Shown piece by piece: positions 20,586-31,254 of a stretch of 64,000 nucleotides of DNA. The position numbers and the translations under genes were made by a program. A model generated the notes under the pieces. That model saw nothing but the letters and a program-made list of their open reading frames with translations, had not been told where the DNA came from and ran no database searches. This DNA comes from Prorocentrum cordatum (taxonomy: Eukaryota; Sar; Dinophyceae; Prorocentrales; Prorocentraceae). Numbering within the stretch: position 1 is the first letter of the stretch; every line of letters begins with the position of its first letter. Where the stretch lies: the NCBI GenBank assembly GCA_963575745.1, contig CAUYUJ010015013.1:296834-360833 (forward strand). The letters run 5' to 3'.

Positions 20586-21195
20586 TATCATCATCATCAT
20601 AAATCGTAATCATCATCAGCATCATCATCATCAACATCAGCTCCATCCTCATCATCACCACAAGTATCATCATCATCATAATAATCGACAGCATCATCAT
20701 CATCGTCATCTGCATCACCATCATCATCATCATAATCATCATCATCATCAGCAGCATCATCATCGTCATCGGAATCATCATCATGAGCAGCATCATCAAC
20801 ATTATCATCATCATCATCATCATCATCATCACCAATATCATCATTCCCATCATCGTGTGCATCCTCGCCACCACGATCAACAGAACCGTCAGCCTCATCA
20901 GCATCATCACCTTCGTCAAAATTATATGGCCCATCCTAATCATCAAGATCGGCGTCGCCGGCATCATCATAACCGCCCACGCCATTAACAGCCTAGTCGT
21001 CGTCACCATCAGTATCATCATCGTCCTCAGCATCGTCATCATAGTCATCACCGTCGCCATCTTCGTCATCATCAACAGTATCCTCATGATCGTCATCACC
21101 ACCACCACCATCACCATCATCAGCTTCATCCTCATCATCCTCATCCTCAGCATCATCATCATCAGAATCAGCATCATTACCATCCATTCCCTCAT
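20425..21195. repeat. (ATC)n microsatellite
   Basis: About 770 bp of ATC/CAT, becoming increasingly interrupted to the right. Confidence 0.95.
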
Positions 21196-21752
21196 CTTCC
21201 CCGACACTCCTCATATTCTCTCTCCGTCCCATGTGGCCAAGTCGACTCGAATATCGCCAACCCTCTGGGCGTAGGTGGTTTAGTGAAATAGCTAGTCCAA
21301 CCCCAGTCTTCCTCTTCGGGAAGGGGTTACCTCTCCTCCTACCGCCTACCTTGGGTTCAGGACCAGGACAAAATGTCAGAACGGGTTGGCCGAAGACGGC
21401 TCCCAAATGGCATCAAACAACAAAAAAAGATGGCCTCCAAGACGGTACAAGAGAGACCAAGATGGCTCGAGTCAGTTTCCGAGCTATAGATATATATATA
21501 TACACACACCACAGGCCCAAAGACGGCTCCAGGTGCCCACGGATACATCAGAGACGCCAAACTCGCTCAAAAAGCGGATGTGCTTCCGTGGCGTGTACGA
21601 GATTGTCGCTTCATCTCCGACGGTCGTTTTGGGCCTCAAGATGGCTTCAAGATCACCCATGAGAGACCCCAAGAGGGCACCATGAAGGCTGCAATTCGGC
21701 CCCAATGTTCTGCCAGAGGACCCCACAAGGCGGTTTGCCGGTCAGAAGGAGT
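21196..21752. other. GGCCCCAAGATGGC-type degenerate repeats, no gene seen
   Basis: Recurring AAGATGGC and CCCCAAGAGG words at irregular spacing (21428, 21460, 21644, 21669, and beyond the next repeat at 21964-22070) suggest an old minisatellite. A short TATATA/ACACAC tract lies at 21488-21510. Confidence 0.5.
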
Positions 21753-21916
21753 GAAGGGGCCCTGGGACACACAAATAAATAGACACAAATAAAAAGATTC
21801 CCCATATTTTCCCATATTTATTGGATTTCTGTCTTCCCCCCCACTTCCCATATTTTCCCATAGTTTCTGGGGAATCGACGATTAATTGTGTCTGTGTGTT
21901 TTTTCTCCTCCTGAAG
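21753..21916 (+). repeat. Dispersed ~160-bp repeat, family D1 (copy 2)
   Basis: Second copy of the 8288-8449 repeat, in the same orientation, with a slightly different inner spacing (TATTTATTGGATTTCTG). Confidence 0.75.
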
Positions 21917-22079
21917 GAGGGAGGCTAGTCGAAGCCGCCCTCAGCCTCAGCTGGTGTCCCCCCAAGATGGCCCCTAAGAGGCCCACGCGGCCCCCAAAGA
22001 GGGCCGCGAGAGAGCCCAAAAACGCTCCCAACGGAGCCCGTTTGAGAGCCCGACGAGGGCCCCAAGAGGCCTTCAGTTT

Positions 22080-22286
22080 GGACACCCGAAATGGGTACCG
22101 AAAGAATGGGTACAATGCCCAACAACAAATGTTGTCCCAAACCAACAGCGGCCGCTGTTGGGCAGGCGGCCTTCTGTCTCAAGTGGACACATGCCGCGGC
22201 GGCGCGGACAGCGAGTCCTGTTCAAAATGAACAGGAACTGCTGTTGGGCATTGTACCCATTCATTCCGTACCCATTTCGGGCGTCC
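22080..22286. mobile_element. Small element with ~48-bp terminal inverted repeats
   Basis: The left end 22080-22127 (GGACACCCGAAATGGGTACC to CAATGCCCAACAACA) is the inverted complement of 22240-22286 (TGTTGGGCATTGTACCCATT to CATTTCGGGCGTCC) with few mismatches. The interior of about 110 bp contains smaller palindromes (GCGGCCGC, GTTCAAAATGAAC). No ORF. It is MITE-like; a possible TTCAG target duplication is weak. Confidence 0.75.
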
Positions 22287-22719
22287 AGATTCAGGATGCT
22301 CTCATTGTTCTCTCAATTACCATTGTTGGCGCCTCTGCTTCACTCTATTCTTCTGAACTTACACTGTCCCAGCAGTTCGCCTGGGCATCGTGCATCGCTT
22401 GTGGAGTGGCTTGCGGGAGAGCGCGAAGCAAGGAGTTGGATTGCCCTCGCCCCATGGGGCCAGACCAGAACATTGGCCAACACCTCTGGAGATCAAATGC
22501 TGGCTGTTTCAGGGTAGCGGCGAGGGGGTCGTGTTCTGCCCAGTGCCAAGCCCAGAGGCTGCATTCGAAATCGCACGCCCAATAACGCAGGCGTTCACGG
22601 CCCCCGGCAGTAGTTTCCCTCGCCCTCTCCCTCTCTCGTGGAAGGACTTAGCACGACGTTATACATTACCCTGGCGAAGAACCCAACTATATGCAGATGT
22701 GGGCACAGCCGTTGTATGC
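22287..22719. other. Unique segment, no gene seen
   Basis: Ordinary sequence between the inverted-repeat element and the 90-bp array. An ORF of 215 codons (22390-23037, plus) continues into the 90-bp array, whose period is a multiple of three, which explains its length. Confidence 0.55.
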
Positions 22720-23110
22720 ACCGCATTCGGTGGGACTCCCTATGGGGCTACCAAACGTATGAAGGGGTGCCAAACTGCGCCCACCGCACCCATTTTGGCA
22801 CACCCCTCACACGTTTCGGAACTACATAGGGAGCCCCACCGAAGGCCCAAATGCCAGCGTTCGCATGCGCCCACCGCACCCATGTTGGCACACCGCTCAC
22901 ACGTTTCGTGGCCCCATAGGGAGCCTTACCGAAGGCCCGAAGGCCAGCGTTCGCATGCGCCCACCGCACCCGTTTTGGAACACCACTCACACGTTTCGGG
23001 GCTACATAGAGAGCCCCACCGAAGGGCCACATGCTAGCGGTCGCATGCACCAATCGCACCCATTTTGGCACACCCTTCATACGTTTCGGGGCCCCACAGG
23101 GAGCCTTCCC
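22720..23110 (+). repeat. 90-bp minisatellite array
   Basis: Units are spaced exactly 90 bp (ACACGTTTCG-type landmark at 22811, 22901, 22991 and 23081). Each unit holds CCATTTTGGCACACC, CTCACACGTTTCG, CATAGGGAGCC, CCGAAGGCC and AGCGTTCGCATGCGCCCACC. Confidence 0.9.
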
Positions 23111-23240
23111 GCACGAAACGTGTGAGGGGTATGCCAAAATGAACGCCTTGGGCGCATGCGAACGCTGGCATTTGGGCCTTCGGTGGGGTTCCCTATGGGG
23201 CCACGAAACGTGTGAGCGGTGTGCCAGAATGGCTGACTGG
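23111..23240 (-). repeat. Inverted copy of the 90-bp unit
   Basis: ACGAAACGTGTGAGGGGTAT, GGGCGCATGCGAACGCTGGC and GGCCTTCGGTGGGGTTCCCT are the reverse complement of the preceding array, so the array and this copy can fold into a large hairpin. Confidence 0.85.
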
Positions 23241-23248
23241 TTCGGAAG

Positions 23249-23460
23249 GCAGAGAGGAGAGGAGAGGAGAGGAGAGGAGAGGAGAGGAGAGGAGAGGAGA
23301 GGAGAGGAGAGGAGAGGAGAGGAGAGGAGAGAGGAGAGAGGAGAGAGGAGAGAGGAGAGAGGAGAGAGGAGAGAGAGGAGGAGAGGAGAGAGGAGAGAGA
23401 GAGGAGAGGAGAGGAGGAGGAGAGGAGAGGAGAGGAGAGGAGAGGAGAGGAGAGGAGAAG
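23249..23460 (+). repeat. (GGAGA)n pentamer array
   Basis: About 210 bp of GGAGA, with slips to GAGAGGAGA and GGAGGA. The ORFs across it are artefacts. Confidence 0.95.
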
Positions 23461-23524
23461 AACGCGGGGACCGTCTCTTCATAATGAGGACCCAACACCA
23501 CAGGATGGTTGGGAAAAACTTTCA

Positions 23525-23640
23525 AAAATCGGCGCAGATTTCCTTGGTCGGCACTGAGCGCCTTGCCTGGCGCGTTTAGCGCGCCAGGCGCCGCTGGGGG
23601 TGCACTGGCGCCGACCCAAGAAATCCGCGCGGGCCTCTGA
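23525..23640. repeat. Hairpin element, family H1 (copy 2, diverged)
   Basis: Outer arms (CGGCGCAGATTTCCTTGGTC and GCCGACCCAAGAAATCCGCG) are inverted complements with about 25% mismatch. The inner palindrome CCTGGCGCG-TTTA-GCGCGCCAGG is perfect. Sequence and layout match the larger hairpin at 6471-6684. Confidence 0.75.
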
Positions 23641-24739
23641 GGAGTTGACTTCTGCTATTTCTGCTGATGTATGCATGCAATCACGTGCAGGAGATGATGC
23701 AGATGATCACGAGATGGCGCTGCGCGCTCAGCGCCTGAGACCACACCAGACTGAATCACTGAGCCCCGCCCCGCCGCCTTCCGCCTCCCCGCCCCGACGT
23801 GGCCTGGGTGCTGACGCCCGGGGCCCGCGCTCCCCATGCCCCCCGAGGGCGCGAAGCCCTCGGCCTGAGCCGAGCGGCGGCCGGACGCGGGCGTGCTCGA
23901 GCGGCCGAGAACGGCGGGGCGATCGCCAGGCGGAGCAGGCAGCCCGGCGGGCAAGCGGGCAGCCCAGCAGGCAAGCTGCCCAGGTCGCCGAGCCTGGTGG
24001 CCACCGGCGCCATGGGCCGACGCTTCCACCCCGCATGCGGTGCTGCTGCTCTGTCGAGGGGCTCTCGGCGCCGTGTCATGCCGCGCGGGTGGCTCTGGCG
24101 ACAGCAGGGCAGGGCAGGGGAGCGGGCAGGAGGAGGAGGAGGACGACGACGACGAGGAGGAGGGGGGCTTGCCGAACAATGCGGGTGCGGCCGCCTCGTG
24201 CCGTGAAGGCTTGCGCGCTGGTCTCTGACACCGCGCGTCCCGCTCGGCAGTCAGAGCTCGCGGCTTCCCGGAAGCGCAGATCGTTGGACGTCGGCCTGCT
24301 CGAGGCCGCTGGCAGCATTCCACCTCGAACGCCCGCCCTGGTGTCGCCGCCGCATCCATGCGGCGCGAAAGCGCTGCGACCAGCCGGGTCCGGCCGCCTG
24401 TGCACGGGACCTGACACCTTCGGGGGCGTGCAAACATAGGTTAGCGACCCATGGATGTGGCGCGCGGTCCCGCTCGGCGGCGGAAGTCCCATGGACACGT
24501 GACCCGTCGCCAATGCACGCCCCCTGAATCCATGTTTGCGATCGCCTGTCACCTGCGCAGGCCCGATGCTCTGCCTGAATCCTCATCTCAAAATCCTGGA
24601 GGAGGAGGAGGAGCAGGAGGAGCTCCTCAAAATCCTGCTCCCCGCCCCAAAGCTGCTGTGGGCGAAAGAACCTTCATTCGCCGCCCGGCGCCCCAACAGC
24701 GGCGCCCTCTGAGCTCATCCTTGGAGACCTTCGCGGCGG
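23641..24739. other. GC-rich, CpG-dense stretch, no gene seen
   Basis: Open frames of 260-279 codons exist on both strands over nearly the same bases, which points to base composition rather than coding. An imperfect inverted repeat around 24430-24530 pairs GGGGGCGTGCAAACA with TGCACGCCCCC. A GAC/GAG tract is at 24128-24165. Confidence 0.5.
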
Positions 24740-24935
24740 AAGTCTTGACTCCGCCTCCCCCACCTCCACCTCCTCTGCCTCGTCGTCCTCCGGCTTTGCC
24801 TCCCCCATCCTCCCCATCCTCCTCCTCCTCCTTTTCTTCTTACTCCTCCTCCTCCTCCTCCTCCTCCTCCTCCTCCTCCTCCTCCTCCTCCTCCTCCTCC
24901 TCCTCCTCCTCCTCCTCCTCCTCCTCCTCCTTCGT
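24740..24935. repeat. (CTC)n array
   Basis: About 200 bp of CTC triplets, nearly pure from 24843. Confidence 0.95.
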
Positions 24936-25104
24936 GTTGCAGTTGGCCGTTGCCTCCTCGTCCTTCCTCCTCTGTGTCCTCATCCTCCAGCGCTGCCTCC
25001 CCCTCCACAGCATGACCATGCGAATACTGCTCTCCTCTCTCCCCTGGTGGTCAGCCCCCCTCTGCGTACTGGTTTTTTGGACACAGGATTCCCCATAAAC
25101 GGGC

Positions 25105-25820
25105 TTTCGCTCGGGTTTTTGTTCGAAATGTCGCTCTCGCTGAAGCGCTGGCCTCATTTTCGGGCTACCGCTCGTTCCGAATCGTGCTCCCGCTGCAGCG
25201 CTGGCCTCATTTCCGCGCTTCCGTTCGTTCCGAATCGTGCTCCCGCTGCAGCGCTGCCGTCATCATTTCCCGCGCCATGCCACGTCATGGTTTTTGGTCC
25301 TCCCAAATGACCCGCAAATCTCGAAAATGCCCCCAGAAAAAACCATCGGAAGTGATTACACATTCGGTGTCGATTCGTTGATTTTCTGCGCCGCAGCAGC
25401 CCCCCCCCCACATTGGGGCGTCGCCACGCCATGCTATGTCAGGCTACGCGTCCTCAGTTCCGCGTTTCCGCGCTTGGGTTTTTTGTCAAAATGCTGCTCT
25501 CGCTGAAGCGCTGGCCTCATGTTCGGGCTACCGCTCGTTCCGAATCGTTCTCCTGCTGCAGCGCTGGCCTCATTTCCGCGCTTCCGTTCGTTCCGAATCG
25601 TGCTCCTGCTGCAGCGCTGCCGTCATCATTTCCCGCGCCATGCCACGTCATGGTTTTCGGTCCTTCCAAATGGACCCCTAAATATCAAAAATGGCCTCCC
25701 GAAGAAACTATCCGAAGTGATTACACATTGGGTGTCGATTATTTGATTTGTTGAGCCGCAGAAGCCCCCCCCTCCTTTCGGGGCGTCGCCACGCCATGCT
25801 ATGTCATGCTACGCGCTAAT
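25105..25820 (+). repeat. 363-bp tandem duplication
   Basis: 25105-25467 and 25468-25820 are about 90% alike (landmark CTCTCGCTGAAGCGCTGGCC at 25134 and 25497). Inside each copy a 53-bp unit starting CGCTG.AGCGCTG is repeated two to three times. Short overlapping ORFs mirror the repeat in all frames. Confidence 0.85.
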
Positions 25821-25959
25821 ATTCAACATCATGATATCCAATGTACTGCTACGCGATGCTACGACATCCGATTGTCCGAATAGGGAAATGATCTGCGCCA
25901 TGGTAAGGGGTGGGAGGGACGGGTAGGACGTCAGCTATGACGAGAGCGCACCTAGCTTG

Positions 25960-26085
25960 TCCCCTCCTCCTCCTCTTCCTCCTCCTTCTGTTCCTACTCC
26001 TTTTCCTCCTCCGCCTCCTCCTCCTCCTCCTCGACCTCGTCCTCCTCGTCCTCTTCCTCCTCCTCATCCTCATCCTCCTCGGGTG
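25960..26085. repeat. CTC/TCC array
   Basis: Irregular CCTCCT tract of about 125 bp. Confidence 0.9.
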
Positions 26086-26690
26086 GTTTTCAAAATGTGG
26101 CTCTCGCATTAGCACTGCGCACATTCGCTTGAAAAGTGTGCAAAGGCATCACGGATTGAGGGCGGGTCGTTTTCAAAATGTGGCTCTCGCCTTGGCGCCG
26201 CCCACATTCGAGTTTTCTCATATGTGAAAAAATCCAGATTGAAGGCGGGTGGGTTTCAAAATGTGGCTCTCGCTTTAGCGCCGCGCCACGCACATTCGTT
26301 TGAAACTTCGCAAGAGCTTCACGGATTGAAGGCTGATCCTTCTTAAAACGTGACTCTCGCCTTAGCGCCGCGCACATTCGTTTTTTCAAATTTGCAAGAA
26401 ATCTACGGCTTCCCATGATCAACGTACCAGAAATGGCGTTTTGGAAAGATTCGGGATTATGCGGGTGCCACACTTACGTTGACTCGCGGTGTTGAAATCC
26501 CAGGAATGGCGTTCCAGCACGATTCAGGATCGTCAAGACGCAACAGTCTGGTTGATCCGTGGCGTTAGAGTCCCGAGACTGATGTTTTGGCATGCTTCAG
26601 TGTCTTCAAACGGTTATCTTCCAACGAGGCAGTTCCTTCACTGGAAATTAACCGGTGTAGGGGCCTATGAAGAGGGAGCGCGGAAGGAGG
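26086..26690 (+). repeat. ~84-bp minisatellite and duplicated tail, copy 1
   Basis: Four units with landmark TTCAAAATGTGGCTCTCGC (26091, 26174, 26257 and variant 26344; period 83-87), each containing GCGC.CATTCG. The tail 26410-26640 (GGTGTTGAAATCCCAGGAAT, GACGCAACAGTC, TTTTGGCATGCTTCAGTGTC) recurs after the second copy at 27.2-27.4 kb. Confidence 0.8.
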
Positions 26691-26734
26691 GATTACTTCA
26701 ACATCGCCGATGACTCCTGGGTTTACAGTGGTCC

Positions 26735-26905
26735 CCCTCCTCCTCCTCCTGCTCCTCCTCCTCCTCCTCCTCCTCCTCCTGCTCCTCCTCCTCCTCCTCC
26801 TCGTCCTTTTCCTCCTCCTCCTCCTCCTCCTCCTCCTCCTCCCCCTCCTCCTCCTCCTCCTCCTCCTCATCCTCATCCCCCTCCTCATCCTCATCCTCAG
26901 CCTCA
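26735..26905. repeat. (CTC)n array
   Basis: About 170 bp of CTC, ending in CTCATC units. Confidence 0.95.
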
Positions 26906-27019
26906 TCCATCAAGTTTCCGTATAAACAACTCCTCTCCGTCGCAAACCCCCAGACGTGTCGGTAAGGCCAGCTGGGCGTTTCGCCAGAAACTTCCTCACC
27001 GCTTATGATCCTAAAACGT

Positions 27020-27430
27020 GAAATCTGCAACCACTTCAAGGATAGAGGGCGGCCGGCCCGTCTTCAAAATGTGGTGTCCGCCTTGGCGCGGCGCAGATTC
27101 GTCTTCAAAGTTTGCAGCAGTTTATACAACAGAGGATGGCTCCTCTTCAAAGTTCGGCTCTCGCCCTAGCGTCGCGCACATTCTTAAAAATTCGGGACAG
27201 CTGCAAGGATTCGTGCTTTGAAATTCCAGGAACTACGTTTTGGCACAATGTCACGACGAAACTGTCGCGTTGTTTCGGGGTGTTGAAGTCCCAAGAGAAG
27301 CGTCCTGGTACGATTTTGACTTGTGCAGACGCAACAATCACGTTGATTCGCGGCGCTGAAGTCCCAGGGACCCCGTTTTGGCATGCTTGAGGCTTCTCGG
27401 ACGCTTGTCGTCCAATGGGGCACTTCCCGC
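27020..27430 (+). repeat. ~84-bp minisatellite and duplicated tail, copy 2
   Basis: Two units (27064 and 27149, spacing 85) and the same tail as copy 1, including GGTGTTGAAGTCCCAAGAG, CAGACGCAACAATC and TTTTGGCATGCTTGAGGC. It is again followed by a CTC array. Confidence 0.75.
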
Positions 27431-27524
27431 AGTAAAAAGAAATTATTGTAGGAGCCTACGACGAAAGAACTTGGAACGAAGGTTTATTGCAATACTGCTG
27501 ATGTGCCTTCAGTTTTCACTCGTC

Positions 27525-27712
27525 CTCTTCCTCCACCTCCTCCTCCTCCTCGTCTTCCTCCTCCTCCTCCTCCTCCTCCTCCTCAACCTCCTCCTCCTCA
27601 ACCTCCTCCTCCTCCTCCTCCTCCTCCTCCTCCTCCTCATCCTCCTCCTCCTCCTTTTCCTCCTCCTCCTCCTCCTCCTCCTCCTCCTCCTCCTCCTCCT
27701 CCTCCTACGCAT
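27525..27712. repeat. (CTC)n array
   Basis: About 190 bp of CTC with a few CAA interruptions; the third CTC array in 1.8 kb. Confidence 0.95.
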
Positions 27713-28831
27713 TTCCCCTGCCTGCCTGCCTGCCGCCCTCCCCCGCCCCGCAGACAGAGCGTGTCTGCTGGAGCTCCCGGCGCACGGGGACGGGCCCGCA
27801 CAGAGCACGCCAAGAAAAGTGGAGCGCTGCCCCTCGAGGCGGGCAAGAAAGGAGGGAGCCTCGGGCTGGCGGGCAGCCGCCACGCGTCCAGCGGTGCCCC
27901 TCGGGTTGGGTAAGTAGTCGGAAGCCTGGGACGGGGGCCACCCAAGAACGAGTGATGTCATCTTCCGCGCTACACCTCCCGGTGGGTAAATCGGGATGAA
28001 GTGCCTGGCCAGAACCACCGCGCGACGATTGACGGATGTCACCTTCCCCGCTGTCCTTTCAGGGTGAATGTTCTCTTTTTGCGGCCGCGTGCGCAAATTT
28101 GGCCATCAAATCGATGAACGGGCTGGCACTTGCACGCGGACCACAGCCAGCTACTGGAGCCGGGCGCGCGAATTACGCAACAATCGCGTTGTCCTCCACC
28201 GAGCCCCCTTGCACGTTTAGGCGTGGTAGAATGCCGGGCTGTCTGGTAGGGTTTCTGTAAATCTTCTGAGGCCCCCAGACCCTCCTTCCTCACCTTCAGT
28301 CGCGGCAATTGCGTGCATCACCCCCACAAACCCTTACCGAGATTCTCAAGGTGGCCCGAAGTTTGCCCAGATCGCTTAAAGCTTCTTCGAGGCATCTGGG
28401 ACGGCCCAAGAAGGTCACCGAAGCCGTCAAAAAGGCCCGACGTGTCCTCGGGAGGCAAACAACCGCTCCACTGAAGACACCAATAGGTACCAAAGACAAT
28501 CCCGTAGGCGTCCAACAAATGAAAAAACAAGCTGGAATGGCCTCAAGGAAGCCAAAATCACGCAAAAAAACACAAGTAACTCGTAGGTTTTTGAATTCAT
28601 GTTGTTCCTGGACCTCTAGCGACAGGACGGTTCCAATGACGACGTGGAAGAGGCACAGAAAAGGCCAAGAGAGCCCAGCGAGGGCGTCAAGAAGCCCCGC
28701 AAACTGCCTAAAGTAACCTCACGAGGGTCCCCAAACACAATAGAGGCCCAGAACAGTTCAACAGGACCCCAAGTGACCCCCAAGACCCCGCACGGGAAGG
28801 AAGACCAGCCAAAAAGAGAAAACAATATGCA
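27713..28831. other. GC-rich unique DNA and degenerate GGCCCAAGAAGG repeats, no gene seen
   Basis: 27713-28280 shows nothing recognisable. 28290-28815 carries irregular GGCCCAAGAAGGTCACCGAAG, CCCCAAG and GTCAAAAAGGCC words, the same flavour as 21.4-22.1 kb. Confidence 0.5.
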
Positions 28832-29130
28832 TTAGCAGAACGCGATGGTCGGAAATATGTCAGTTTTTACAAAACCAGGAATATTTGAAAGCACTAAGTC
28901 TAACAAATTGCGATTTGGACACCCTGTGTATTTTCTCTGAAAACCTCGCGAAGTCTTTAGCTGCATCAATGTTCCCTTCAGGCTCGAACGACTGGAGTAG
29001 GCCAATGGAAGTACAATTCCTTTGGCGGGGGTAACGATTTCTGTGGTACCGCGGCCGTACACACCAGAAGAATGGGACCAAAATCTGATGAAAATTACTC
29101 CAGACGGGTGCATTGGAAGCCACATGCGAA
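28832..29130 (-). pseudogene. Decayed LINE-type endonuclease fragment (tentative)
   Basis: On the minus strand RNLLDLVLSNIPGFVKTDIF is preceded, one frame away, by DAAKDFARFSEKIHRVSKS. Together these resemble the C-terminal part of the AP-endonuclease domain of non-LTR elements (an LDLVL segment before the SDH motif). The SDH motif itself is not visible, as the frame breaks near 28832. The flanking open frame to 29665 has no further domain. It differs from the LINE family at 48-60 kb, so it would be a separate lineage. Confidence 0.35.
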
Positions 29131-29659
29131 GAAGGAGAGACAGAAAAAGGGGCAGGACCGAGGGAGGCAGAGAAAGAGTCAATGCGCCCTGCGATTTAGT
29201 GCTTGAATTGGAAGGCTCGATCTCAAAAACGTCGGATACCAGGAGGCCGCTTGCTAATGGCTTGGCCGCGGAATGGCACTGCAAGCAATGGGCCGAATTG
29301 ATTTGGACCCGGTTTGATCGCGGTGCCGTTATTGCGCATGCGTAGCCGGGGCGCGGCTTTTGGGGGGTTACGCTTTGGGGGCTGCATCTACGAGCTTTCT
29401 TGGGAGCTACACATGGGGCTACATTTGGGCTACATGACTCGTAGAGCTTCCACAAGAGCGAAGCGGCGAAGCTAGAGAGTAATTCCGGCGCGACAAGTTG
29501 GCAAAAACAAAAAAAAAAAAAACGACTGAAGGTTTTCATAATTTTGGTCGGTTCAAAATCGATTTCTCGAAATTGGATAGTCGTTAGAGCTCTAATATTT
29601 TCCCCATATTCGATCTTATTCCCGCTCACCATCTTAATATCAGCTCTACTACTGTCAAA
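29131..29659. other. Mixed sequence, no gene seen
   Basis: Includes four GGGGGCT.CAT / GGGCTACAT words at 29370-29440 and a short A run at 29508-29521. Confidence 0.5.
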
Positions 29660-30550
29660 AAGCACGTGGGCGGGATCGGATGTTTAGTGTCATCTTGGCA
29701 GGCGATGTCGGTTTTCTGAACTGAATTCGAGCTCGACAATAGCTACAGACCTGACAGGCACCTAATCTATCTAGAACCATCAGGCGCGCTAGTCTCACGT
29801 ATCTAGATGTCCGAATTCGCTCGGCTACCAGAGCTACGACCAACAAACTATTCGTACTCTGCTAATTTTTCAGGGGCGATGATGGTTTCCTTGCCTTGAC
29901 TCGAGCTTCAAAAGAACTACGGAGCTTGGCGAAGCAATCGAAAAAATCATCGAAAGCGCTAGTCTCAAGTATCTAGATGCGCGAACTCGCTCTTCTACCA
30001 GAGCTACGACAAACAAACTATTTGTACTCTACTATATTTGCAGAGACGATGATGGTTGTCTTGACTTACCTCGAGCTGCAGATGAGCTACACAGCCGTTC
30101 GGTACAATAATCGGAAAAGAATCATCAAAAGCGCTAGTCTTAATTATCTGGATGTCTGAACTCGCTCTGCTACCAGAGCTGGATGCGAAAAACTATTCGT
30201 ACTCTGCTATTTTTTCAGAGACGATAATGGTTTTCTCGACTTAACTCCAGCTTCAGATGAGCTACAAAGCTGTTCGGCACAACCATCGGAATAAAATCAT
30301 CAAAAGCGCTAGGTTCACGTATCTAGATGTCCGAATTCGCTCGGCTACCAGAACTACGACCAGCAAAATATTCGTACGCTGCTAGATTTTCAGAGACGAT
30401 GATGGTTGTCTTGACTGAACTCGAGCTGCACATGAGCTACAGAGCTGCTCGGCACAGGAATCGGAAGATTCATCAAATGCGCTAATCTCAAGTATCTAGA
30501 TGCCCGAACTCGCTCTGCTACCAGACCTGGGTCCGAAAAACTACTTGTAC
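29660..30550 (+). repeat. ~174-bp tandem satellite, five units
   Basis: Landmark TATCTAGATG (or TATCTGGATG) at about 29801, 29971, 30146, 30321 and 30494 gives spacings of 170-175 bp. Each unit includes GCGCTAGTCTCA.GTATCTAG, CGAA.TCGCTC, CTACCAGAGCT, a TATTCGTACTCTGCTA segment and GACGATGATGGTT. Divergence between units is about 15-20%. A single further unit lies at 31255-31430. Confidence 0.9.
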
Positions 30551-30599
30551 TCTAAATTTTTCCCCGGATATCTGCTTGCAGCAGAAGGGCTCGAGAGAA

Positions 30600-31020
30600 G
30601 AAGCCGGAAGGTGGTGAGTGAGCGCCCCGCCCCCACGCTCGCCAGTGAGGAATCCCCGCAGGAGGTTGCTTGAGTTCCCAGCGGGTCCGGGAGCGTGGCC
30701 CCCTAGCGTTTCCCAATACGCGTGGCTCCAGGGTGCGCAAAGCGCTTCCGCAGAGCTTCGCCAGCGTCGTTTCCAAGCTCCCCGAAGCGTCGTTTCCAAG
30801 CTCTCAGTTTTCCCAGGTAACCCCTTGGTTGGGCTACATAAGGTTGTTACAGAAAAGGCCGGCGCGTGCACGTGTAGCGCCGCACTCCCGCGCGCGGTTG
30901 CCCACGCTCGCCGCAGCGGCTTGCCGGTGCCAGCAGCGCCCGGGAGCGTGGTTTCCTAGCGTTTCCCAATACGCGCGGCTCCAGGGCGCGCGAAGCGCTT
31001 CTGCAGAGCCCCGCAAGCGT
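30600..31020 (+). repeat. ~252-bp direct duplication
   Basis: GCGTTTCCCAATACGCG.GGC followed by TCCAGGG.GCGC.AAGCGCTT occurs at 30706 and 30958, together with upstream CCAGC.GC..CCGGGAGCGTG. Spacing is about 252 bp. Confidence 0.75.
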
Positions 31021-31254
31021 CGTGTATATCACGAGCACTCGTATATGTACGGCTACTATTACCATTACTCATACTAATTGTATTACTACTACTATTACGA
31101 ATAATGGCGTGGCTTGCCGCGCCTTTGGATTGCTACGTGCGCGAGCAGCGGCCTTCGTTTCACCTGCTTGCGTTCGCAGCCACGCCGACGGCGTCAGGGC
31201 CGCCGCGCGTTCTACTGCTCGGCTGTCCGGGTTCTGGACGCCACAAGTGACTAA

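Noticed and set aside
18826-21207. Open frames of 276-383 codons rich in Met, Asp, Ile or Ser
   Set aside because: Frames of the ATC and CTC arrays; all three frames on both strands stay open for the same reason.
23655-24439. Genes of 260-279 codons on both strands
   Set aside because: The frames overlap almost fully on opposite strands in CpG-rich DNA and show no domain; composition explains them.
29660-30550. CRISPR array
   Set aside because: The whole ~174-bp unit is repeated, not a short repeat with unique spacers.
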